Origin: Stomorhina lunata | Lineage: Eukaryota > Arthropoda > Insecta > Diptera > Rhiniidae | Assembly: GCA_933228675.1 (NCBI GenBank) | Contig: OW121741.1 | Span: 120,800,418-120,864,417 of the forward strand | Reading direction: 5' to 3' | Length of the DNA stretch: 64,000 nt | In this document: piece by piece, positions 13,111 to 22,200 of the stretch | How the letters are laid out: each line of letters opens with the position of its first letter | Numbering within the stretch: position 1 is the stretch's first letter | Notes under the pieces: generated by a model | What the model was told of the DNA's origin: nothing | The model's database searches: none | Seen by the model: the letters and a program-made list of their open reading frames with translations, nothing else | Translations under genes and position numbers: made by a program

Positions 13111-13262
13111 ATAAAGCCTCAAATTTGGAAAAAAAATAAATAGCTGAAGAAAAGTTCTACCTACACCTTATAAATACTGCTACTGAAATTTGGAAAACCC
13201 CGCAATATTTCAAAATTTAGCTAGAACTCAAAAAGAAAAATTATTCCCACTTGATCTTGAAT

Positions 13263-13395
13263 GTAATAGACAATTTATTGATAAAAGCCAAAAAATGTAT
13301 GTGGGGACAACCAATTCCTACAACTATCGAAACGCGTCGAGGAACTGATTGTCCCCACAATGATTTTTTTCTTTTCTCAATGAATTGTCTATTAC
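13263..13395. mobile_element. 133-bp palindromic MITE
   Basis: Almost perfect hairpin. GTAATAGACAATTTATTGA at the left pairs with the reverse complement GTAATAGACAATTCATTGA at the right; TGTGGGGACAA and AGGAACTGATTGTCCCCACA pair internally; the loop is around CTATCGAAACGCG. No target duplication could be identified. No coding capacity. Confidence 0.75.
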
Positions 13396-14180
13396 TTTAA
13401 TAAATAAATGTAGTAGACCGGGATCAAGTGCGAATTAGTTTTCTTTTTGAATAATATTTACATCCCTACAATATTGTTATTTTTCGATATTTAGCTACAA
13501 TTTTAAAAAGTAGAAAAAAAGGATAAAGAGCTTTTAAATATGTCAAAGTATCACAAGAAAGTGAAAAGAGATTTTTCCAATTTTGAGATCTTAAATTAAA
13601 TTCCTATTATTTATATCTAATATGTAAAAGTTTTAACATTTTTTAAATACAAATTTCTTATGAGAAAACTTTAGTTTATTGCATTTTGAAAAAAAAAAAA
13701 ATTGCAAGATTTTAAAAAGTTTCAATGCTGACATCGAAAAGTCGTAATATTACAAACATTCTGTTGAACTTTTTAAATATTTCAAAATTGTTCGATAATT
13801 TTAGAGTTTAAAATGATTTTATTATCTTATATAATAATTTCGAGTTAACAAACCTGTAATCTATCGTATTCCAATTTAGAAAAATATACAAAAAAAATAT
13901 TTTTTTTTCTATATTCAAAAAAACTTAAAAATATAAGATAGTTTTATTTATAAAATTTAATTTGTTTTTATTAGCTTTAAATTAAGAATAGATTTTTTTA
14001 TTTAAAGAAAATTATTACTATATAATAATATAAGACTACTGCTAAGTAATTTATAAAAAATGGTAGATATTTGTATTTTATATTTAATAATAAAAAATTA
14101 TAATTACAAACAAAAAAAAAACAGCCTATAAAATAATTAAAAACAAAATTAGATATTCTAAGTTTAAATTAAATTAGAAT
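13396..14180. other. AT-rich intergenic sequence
   Basis: Opens with AAATGTAGTAGACCGGGATCAAGTGCGAA (13410-13438) and TTCTTTTTGAATAATATTTACAT (13440-13462), both shared in part with 1741-1790 and 12450-12525. The remainder is featureless and very AT-rich. Confidence 0.5.
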
Positions 14181-14184
14181 ACAA

Positions 14185-14550
14185 AATAGCCAAGTTTATA
14201 ATCCGTGGCAAATAGTATTGTAGCATTTGCAAATCGGTATAGCATATGAAACATTTTCAATATTAGTTCAATAGCCCAGTTCAAAATTCTTTGCAAATAG
14301 TGTAGCCTCGTAGGATTTGCAAATTGGTATAATGTTTCTTTTGGTATACCGATTTGAAAATTCTACCATGATATAATTTCTATAGAAAATATTTTCGTTT
14401 TGTATACCGTATACGCGAATTCTAAAATGCTAGACTATTTGCAAAGCATTGTGAAGTAGGCTAATAGAGACAAATTTCCATTTGCTATACCGATTTACCA
14501 ATGCTTCGATGCTAGACTATTTGCAATGGATTGTAAACTAGGCTATTATT
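14185..14550. repeat. Palindromic family P, nested or tandem copies 2-3
   Basis: Several arms in both directions: AATAGCCAAGTTTATAATCC, AATAGCCCAGTTCAAAATTC, GGTATACCGATTTG, CTAGACTATTTGCAAAGC and finally TAGACTATTTGCAATGGATTGTAAACTAGGC. The pattern is one palindrome interrupted by, or recombined with, another of the same family. Confidence 0.7.
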
Positions 14551-15390
14551 ATTACATATATATATTTGCAAAAGAAATTTTAAAACTTTTAATTTATTTT
14601 AAGAGAATGATAGAGTTAGAGAGAGAGAGAGAGTGTTGAGTTGTTTTGAGTGAGAGGTTTACTTTAATATTTAATTCTTTCTCTTTTCTTTTAAATTTTC
14701 ATTATTTTCTTCACTATATAATTAAATATAAGTTAATATTTATATATATGTATATAAAATTGGGATTTTTATGTTGTTCTTGATTTGGGGGGGAGGAGAG
14801 GGGGGTTATGTTTATTAAATTTATATCCTATATGAATATGTAAATTTATATCGTTTTTTTTATATAAGTTTTATGGTTGTTACCTTTTTGGGGTATTTTC
14901 TTAGAGAAGTTTTTTTTTTCTTTTTTGACTTCATTTAATAAATTTCAAATTAAATTTTAAAGATGACTTTTTTCCATTTCATTTTTTTTTTTGTTTTGTT
15001 TTAGAATGATCACGCTTTTAAGCTGAATTAGCAAAAAATTTTAGTTTTTCCCGTTTGTAATTTAATGTTTTTCTTTTATTATTTTTGTTTAATATATTGT
15101 TGGAGTATATGAATAAATAATAAATAAATTTCATATATAAAGTTAAGAGCAGATAAATAGGTTCACATACCATTTGTTTTCAATTTTATATTAATAGTTT
15201 AGTTACAACAAAATCGTTCTTTAAAGCATTATGTGAATATGCTACATTTTGCACCCCGAAAGAGACCGTAATGGAATATGTATATCTTTAAAATTATCGA
15301 AACGATTTAGATGGGTTCCAATAGCGGGTATAGCGGTAAGTGGTAGTCGAAATAAATAGATCATAGATGGCAAAAAATAAGCTTTGGCAT
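14551..15390. other. Intergenic sequence with GA microsatellite
   Basis: A (GA)8 run at 14618-14633, G-rich GGGGGGGAGGAGAGGGGGG near 14787, then T-rich sequence. No gene seen. Confidence 0.55.
14618..14633. repeat. (GA)8 microsatellite
   Basis: Eight uninterrupted GA/AG dinucleotides in intergenic DNA. Confidence 0.9.
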
Positions 15391-15429
15391 TTTAAAACAT
15401 ACGCCATCTAAATATTAATCTCGATTAAA

Positions 15430-16410
15430 CATGTCAGCTTACGAGTCAAATTCCCATAATTTGTCTGCCTTAATGTGAAGAAATCTGCGGCTGAGGTTAT
15501 CGAATGCTCTCAAATTCATTTGGTGAGGCTCTTATTAGTAAAAGAACGTGTCGAGAGTGTGTTCAACACATCAAGAACGGTAATTTTGACGGCATGGCGG
15601 TGTAAGAGAGAAAGTGTGAACAGCTCGGAGTAGTGCAATATGATTTGTTAATCCCTACGGAAACCATCACAGGCGATCGTTATCAAACGCAAATAATGCG
15701 TTTGACATACGTGAAAAAGTTGAAATGAGAAGTCCTACCCCAGGGACCCTGACTGTAATAACTTTTATTGTAAAAGTTATTTTTTGACTTTTATTTTTTC
15801 GAGCAGAAATAAAAGTTATTTTGTTTTTACTTTTATTTTTTCGATAAAAAATAACAGTTATTTTTGACTTTTATTTTTTTAAGCACAAATAAGTTATTTT
15901 TTGACTTTTATTTATTTTTTTTTATTAAAAATAACAGTTATTTTTGTGTTTTATTTTTCCGAGCAGAAATAAAAGTTATTTTTTGACTTTCATTTTTTCG
16001 AGTTATTTTTGTTTCAATTCATAATAAATTCATTATAATTTCTTTGTCAAAGGGATTGAAAACATAAAAACAACTTTTATTTCTGCTCGAAGAAGTAAAA
16101 GTTAAAAAATAACTTTTATTTCTGTTCGAAATAATAAAAGTGAAAAAAAACTGTTATTTTTGCTCGAAAAAATAAAAGTTAAAAATAACTGTTATTTTTG
16201 CTCAAAAAATAAAAAATCAAAATATAACTGTTATTTTATTTTTTTTCTAATAAATAAAAATCAGATTTTTAAAAAGCATCGCATTTTATGAAAATTTGGT
16301 CCCAGACTATTAAAATGAGGTTGCTTTTTTAACAGCTATTTTTGGACCCTTCCTACCCCACCCGCTGTATTCTCTAGACGTTGCTCCCTCGGACTAACAC
16401 TATTTATACC
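15430..16410 (+). pseudogene. Second dead mariner transposase, split by an insertion
   Basis: KKSAAEV near 15480, then in shifted frames GEALISKRTCRECVQHIKNGNFD near 15520 (the HTH-to-linker region of mariner), and TETITGDRYQTQIMRL near 15660. The catalytic end VLPHPLYSLDVAPSD is interrupted after TCCTACCC by a 610-bp element and resumes at 16351. The third catalytic Asp (in APSD) is retained, followed immediately by a stop. Multiple frameshifts and stops show an old dead copy of the same subfamily as 12740-13110, but a different part of it. Confidence 0.85.
15741..16350. mobile_element. 610-bp hAT-like foldback element
   Basis: Inserted into a mariner relic with an exact 8-bp duplication TCCTACCC (15733-15740 and 16351-16358), the hAT signature. 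Ends are CAGGGACCCTGA (left) and AGGGTCCAAAAA (right, reverse complement), so the terminal match is short. The interior is a large inverted repeat of AAATAAAAGTTATTTTTTGAC and TCGAGCAGAAATAAAAG motifs, mirrored in the right half as CTTTTATTTCTGCTCGAA. It has no open frame and is presumably moved by a transposase encoded elsewhere. Confidence 0.8.
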
Positions 16411-16429
16411 TATCGGTAAAAGTTGTCAC

Positions 16430-17945
16430 AACAGACAATTAACCAAAAATTTTGATAAAAGTTAGTTTTTATAGAAAATTTTTCGATAAAAAAAATATTT
16501 CTATGAAATTAAAAAAAAATATTTTTTCTATAGAAAAATTTTCGATTTTTTTTTTAGACAAAAATTTTCGATAAAAATTCTTTTTCTAAAGAAAAATTTT
16601 TGATATAAAAAATTTCTATAAAAAAAAATTTCTATAAAAAAAATTTCTATAGAAAAATTTTGGATCAAAAAAATTTTATTACAAAAATGTTTGCTAAAAA
16701 ATGTTGATAAAAAATTTTCTATAGAAAAATGTTTGATAAAAAAAACTTTCTATAGAAAAATTTTTGATAAAAAAAATTCTATTGAAAAATTTTTGAAAAA
16801 ATTTTATATAGAAAATGTTTGTTACAAAATTTTTCTATAGAAAAAATGTTGATACAAAAATTTTCTATAAAATAATTTTTGCTAAAAAATTTTATACAAA
16901 AAAAATTGTCTATATAAAAATTTTTGATAAAAATAAAATAGAAACATTTTTGATAAAAAATTTTCTATACAAAAAATTTTGATAAAAAAATTTTCTATAG
17001 AAAAATTTTATATACAAAAATTTTCGATAAAAAAATTTATCTAGAAAATGTTTGATAAAAAAATGTTTCTATATAAAAATATTTGACAAAAATTTTCTAT
17101 AAAAAAATTTTTATATAGAAAATGTCAAACATGACAAACAAAAAATTTTTCTATAGAAAACATTTTTGCTAAAAAATTGTATACAAAAAAAAATCTTCTA
17201 TAAAAAAATTTTATACAAAAAAAATTTCTAAAGAAAAATTGTTGATAAAAAAATTCTATAGAAAAATTTTTGATAATCAAGTTTTTTATAGAAAAATTTT
17301 TGATTAAAAATATTCTATAGAAAAAATGTTGATAAAAAAGTTTTATACTGAAAAGTTTTCTATACAAAAATTTTTTATAAAAAAATTGTATATACATAAA
17401 TTTTATATAGAAAATGTTTGATAAAAATTTTTCCATAGAAAAAATGTTGATAAAAAATTTTTAATAGAAAATGTTTGATAAAAAATTTTTCTATAGAAAA
17501 AATTTTAATAAAAAAATTTACTATAACAAAATTTTTGCTAAAAAATTGTATGCAAAAAAAAATTCTATAGAAACATTTTTGATAGAAAATTTCTATAGAA
17601 AAATTTTTGATAAAATAGTTTTCTATACAAAAATTTTTGATAAAAAATTTTCTATAGAAACAATTTTAATAAAAAATTTTTCTACTGAAAAGTTTTGAAT
17701 AGAAAAATTGTATATACAAAAATGTTTGATAAAAAATTTTATATAGAAAAAGTCTGATAAAAAATTTTTTTATAGAAAAAATTTTGATAAAAAAATTTTG
17801 TATAAAAAAATTTTCTATAAAAAAATTTTCTATAGAACAATTTTTCAGAAAAAAAATTGCTATTGAAAAATTATTGATAAACAAATTTTCTATAGAAAAA
17901 TTTTAATCAAAAATTTGTTATAAAAAAATGAAATAGAAAACTTTT
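16430..17945. repeat. Degenerate CTATAGAAAAATTTTTGATAAA array
   Basis: About 50 diverged copies with a period near 30-32. Reading frames on both strands (17125-17436, 17471-17698, 17666-17884) are Phe/Ile/Lys/Asn-rich read-through products of the repeat. Confidence 0.88.
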
Positions 17946-17956
17946 ACTTTTTAAAA

Positions 17957-18035
17957 CATCAGAACCAGAAAAATAGTTATTTTAGTTAAAAGTTTAGAAA
18001 ACGGCAACTATGCGACGATTTGTTTGTTCTGTTCC
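17957..18035. repeat. Conserved array tail, copy 2
   Basis: CATCAGAACCAGAAAAATAG, then TTTTAGTTAAAAGTTTAGAAAACGGCAACTATGCGACGATTTG. It matches 12650-12735 and, like it, sits at the right edge of a GATAAAAA-type array. Confidence 0.7.
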
Positions 18036-18074
18036 CTTTGTGCCGACCTCTGTTCATTTAAAGCTAATTTTAAC

Positions 18075-18150
18075 ATTGTAGCATTTTCTAAAAATTAGCA
18101 AATGCTACAATGCTACACCATTTTCAACGGATTGTGAACTGGGCTACTAT
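18075..18150. repeat. Palindromic family P, right arm
   Basis: AGCAAATGCTACAATGCTACACC, ACGGATTGTGAACTGGGC: the right-hand arm of the family, with only a short left arm (ATTGTAGCATTTTC). Confidence 0.65.
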
Positions 18151-18159
18151 GATATTCTA

Positions 18160-19005
18160 TCCAGCAGAAAACTTTAAAACTGTTTAGAAATATTTTTAGT
18201 AATCTACAAAACGAATTAAAAAAAAAATTGGATAGTAAACCTATTTATCTGCTCATAACTGTTAATCCTTTGATTTTGTAATATAAAAAAATGTTTAAGC
18301 TAGGAAATGAGAGAATTAGAGAAAAAATTAAGGAACTTATTCGAGATTTTAGAAAAAAAATTAAAAAAAAAATCAACTTAAACAATTTAAGAATATTTCA
18401 AAGTACAATTTTGAATTGTAGAAAACCGATCCTTTGAATCCGTTATTTCAGTTACAAGATCAAAGAGAAAATATATAAAATTTAAAAATTGATTTAAACA
18501 TTTTGTTTAGGATGTAGTATTTGATGATGAATGATGTATTGATGTATGTAAATAGCTATAAATGTAAAATGTAATTTGACAATTATGTTTTCATTAAATA
18601 TATTTTACGCCTTGTGTTTTTTAAGTGATTTTTCTTAATTTTCTTTTTGGTTTTAATGTAATTTATTTTTGTTGTATATATAAATATGAAATTATGTTTT
18701 GTTGGTTTTGAAAAACTACATTTTTTGTTTTTGTTTTTTTTTTTGTTTTTTAAAGGTGATGATTGATGATGATATTGTGACAACATATTTAGCGTAATTG
18801 GTAAATGGTATCTCCTTGTATGTAATGAATATGTAAATCTTCTTTCTTTCATTCTTTTTTCTTTCCTTAAGGTTTAGTTTTCAAAAAAATTCATTTTATT
18901 TTAAAATTTTTTAAGTTTTTTTTTCATTTATTTTAACAGTAAACCTTGTAGATGTTAGATGTGGGTAAATTGAGGTTTTTGTTTGGTTTTTGGTTATTAA
19001 ATAAT
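18160..19005 (-). other. Probable dock 3' untranslated region and downstream flank
   Basis: Non-repetitive sequence below the dock stop. Read on the minus strand it is A/C-rich. AATAAA-type signals occur at 18927-18932 and 18895-18900 and further down, so the true poly(A) site cannot be chosen. The reading frame at 18583-18852 lies here and is low-complexity (Lys/Asn), most likely untranslated. Confidence 0.5.
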
Positions 19006-19215
19006 TTACGTACCATTGGCTTTTGGTAACGGTCGTACTAAATATAATTTCTCGCCCTGTTTATTTGTGTAAATGGGCGCTCTTTGGTAATGGTCTACAA
19101 GTTGATCTAAAGTATGAAACTTACGTTGGCCTATGCAGTACATGCTGTTCTCCACATGAACACGGAAATGCTTATTTCGTCCCGGGGCCTTGAGAGATAC
19201 CGAGTAATCGCCCAT
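19006..19215 (-). CDS. dock: dock exon 5: C-terminal half of SH2 and stop
   Basis: 69 codons plus TAA (19008-19006). The acceptor is TCTTTATAG| at 19216 and the exon begins with ATG GGC GAT, an internal methionine. The sequence [18 protein letters not shown] carries the SH2 betaC-betaD strands, with KHF as the usual specificity region. YCIGQRKF and the [10 protein letters not shown] helix follow, and the C-terminal strand is EKLYLVRPL. The protein ends PLPKANGT. The bases over the stop, ATG|GTACGTAA, also look like a splice donor, so an alternative C-terminus is possible, but the SH2 is complete here and the family normally ends at this point. Confidence 0.95.
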   Translation of the reverse strand: MGDYSVSLKAPGRNKHFRVHVENSMYCIGQRKFHTLDQLVDHYQRAPIYTNKQGEKLYLVRPLPKANGT

Positions 19216-22200
19216 CTATAAAGAAAATTTGTTAGTCATTTTTTTAAATTCTTATTCTATAAAGCATTTTTCTCTTATCACCGTCACTAAAAAACTTACA
19301 TTAGTTTCACTGTCACGTATTAGAAAATCACCATCATGACCGTGTTGATTCAACACCGTATCACATTGACTGCGTGTTATAGCTCCATAATACCATGATT
19401 TTCCAGCCAAATTTGGTCTTTCCATTGGGGGTGGTGAATTCTGGGGCATACCATCAGCACGACGATCGATTGAGTCACCATTAGCATTTGCACCGCCACC
19501 AATGCTGCCACCACCACCACCGTTGCCGCCACCATTATTGCCAGCATTACCATTACCCGCTGCAGCGCTATTATTGCGATAGGGTGTGGCCAAATAATCA
19601 TTTAACTCTTGTAAATAATTGCGTGGAACTAAACCGACTTGACCCTGATTATTTCGAGCTTTAAACCAATCGGGATCTGAGGCAGGACGATCAACAATCT
19701 CTAAACGATCGCCTTTTTCAAATGACAATTCTTGATCATTATTTGAATTGAAGCTATACAAAGCCACCTAAATTAAGAAAAAAAAAGTAAACGGGAATTA
19801 TAAAATACTATTAAGAAGAAAGGAAAAGAAAACTTACCACTATATCTAAAACATTCTCAGCCATTGCATATGTGTGGATTTCACCATCATTATCACAATC
19901 TTCAGTTGTGTAGTTGCTTGGAAACCAGCCCACGGCATTACCACTTTGTCCTCGCCACCAGCCATCATTGGATTTCTCCAATATAAGTATACGTGTACCT
20001 TTGGTTAGCGACAGCTCATCCGGTTGTTGTGCTTGATAATTATATTTGACAATAGCCGAGCCAATAGCCTCTGATGGATCGGGGGGCAGTCTTCGCGACA
20101 TTGTTGGACTTTCGATTTGTCTTGATGGAGAACAATTGGGTAATGTTTTCGAACCTGAACCTTTTTTCACTTTTTTCTTTATGCTGAAATACAAAATGAT
20201 GGGAAAGTGTTAGAATAGTTTCGCTTTTTGAAATAATCAAATTTATTATTATTTTGTTATATTTAAAATTTTTCGGATATAAAAAAGATCCAAATAATTT
20301 AAATTCGCAAATAAGAAAAATTTTTATATTTTTAAAAATTGTGTTAAAATTCGAAGTAATTGGAAATTGTGTACTAGCAACAAAATATTAAATTTGTTTG
20401 TAATTTTAAAAATTTGAAAGTTTTTCTATAGAAATCTTAAAAAATCTATAGTAAAATTTTCAAAATTTTTCTATAGAAAAATTTTCGATATTTTTCTATA
20501 AAAAATTTTCGATATTTTTCTAAAAAAAATTTAGATATTTTTCTATAGAAAAATTGTTGATATTTTTCTAAAGAAAATTTTTCGATGTTTTTCTATAGAA
20601 AAATTTTCGATGTTTTTTATAGAAAAATTTTCGATATTTTTCTATAAAAAAATTTTCGATATTTTTCTAAAAAAAAAATTATATATTTTTCTATAGAAAA
20701 ATTTTCGATATTTTTCTAAAGAAACTTTTTCGATATTTCATAAAAAAATTTTCGATATTTTTCTAAAAAAAAATTTAAATATTTTTCTATAGAAAAATTT
20801 TTGATATTTTTCTAAAAAATTTTCGATATTTTTCTGTAGAAAAATTTTCGATATTTTTCTGTAGAAAAATTTTCGATATTTTTCTTTAGAAAAATTTTCG
20901 ATATTTTTCTTTAGAAAAATTTTTGATATTTTTCTTTAGAAAAATTTTCGATATTTTTCTATATAAAAAAGTTCGATATTTTTCTATAGAAAAATGTTCG
21001 ATATTTTTCTATAGAAAAATTTTCGATATTTTTCTATAGAAAAATTTTCGATATTTTTCTATAGAAAAATTTTCGATATTTTTCTATAGAAAAATTTTCG
21101 ATATTTTTCTATAGAGAAATTTTCGATATTTTTCTATAGAAAAATTTTCGATATTTTTCTATAGAAAAATTTTCGATATTTTTCTATAGAAAAATTTTCG
21201 ATATTTTTCTATAGAAAAATTTTCGATATTTTGCTATAGAAAAATTTTCGATATTTTTCTACAGAAAAATTTTCGATACTTCGCTATAGAAAAAATTTCG
21301 ATATTCTATAGAAAAATTTTCAATAAAAATATTTTTTTTAAAAAAATTTTCGATAAAAATATTTTTCTATATAAAAATATTTTTCTATATAAAAATATTT
21401 TTCTATATAAAAATTTTCGATAAAATTATTTTTCGATAGAAAAATCTTCGATAAAAATATTTTTCTATAGAAAAATTTTCGACAAAAATATTTTTCTATA
21501 GAAATATTTGCGATAAAATTATTTTTTATAGAAAAATTGTCGATAAAAATATTTTTTATAGAAAAATTGTCGATAAAAATATTTTTCTATAGAAAAATTT
21601 TCGATAAAAATATTTTTTATAGAAAAATTTTCGCAAGAAATATTTTTCTATAGAAAAATTTTCGATAAAAAATTTTTGATAACAAAATTTTCTATAAAAA
21701 ATTTTTCAATAAAAATATTTTCCTATAGAAAAATTTTCGGTAAAAATATTTTTCTATAGAAAAATTTTCAATAAAAAAATTTTTCTATAGAAAAATTTTC
21801 GTTAAAAATATTTTCCAGTAGAAAAATGTTCGATAAAAATATTTTCTATAGAAAGATTTTCGATAAAAATATTTTTCGATAAAAACTATTTTTCTATAGA
21901 AAAAATTTCGATAAAAATATTTTTCTGTAGAAAAATTGTCGATAAAAATATAGAAAATTTTCGATAAAAATATTTTTCTATAAAAAAAATTTTCGATAAA
22001 AATATTTTTCTATAGAAAATTTTTCGATAAAAATATTTTTCTATAAATTTTTTGATAACAAAATTTTCTTAAAAAAATTAGGATAACAAAATTTTCTATA
22101 GAAAAATTTTTGATAAAAAACATTTCTATAGAAAATTTTTTGACAAAAAAATGATGAAAATTTTCTTTATATTTGAAATTTATTAAAGAAGTCAATTCAA

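Noticed and set aside
15741..16350. LTR retrotransposon or solo LTR
   Set aside because: The repeats inside are inverted, not direct, there are no TG...CA ends, and the duplication is 8 bp with hAT-like ends.
17125..17884. Three overlapping frames rich in Phe, Ile, Lys and Asn
   Set aside because: They arise on both strands from the AT-rich repeat and have no domain.
19377..19601. 74-codon minus-strand frame in the dock linker
   Set aside because: Shifted frame of the Gly-rich linker of exon 4.
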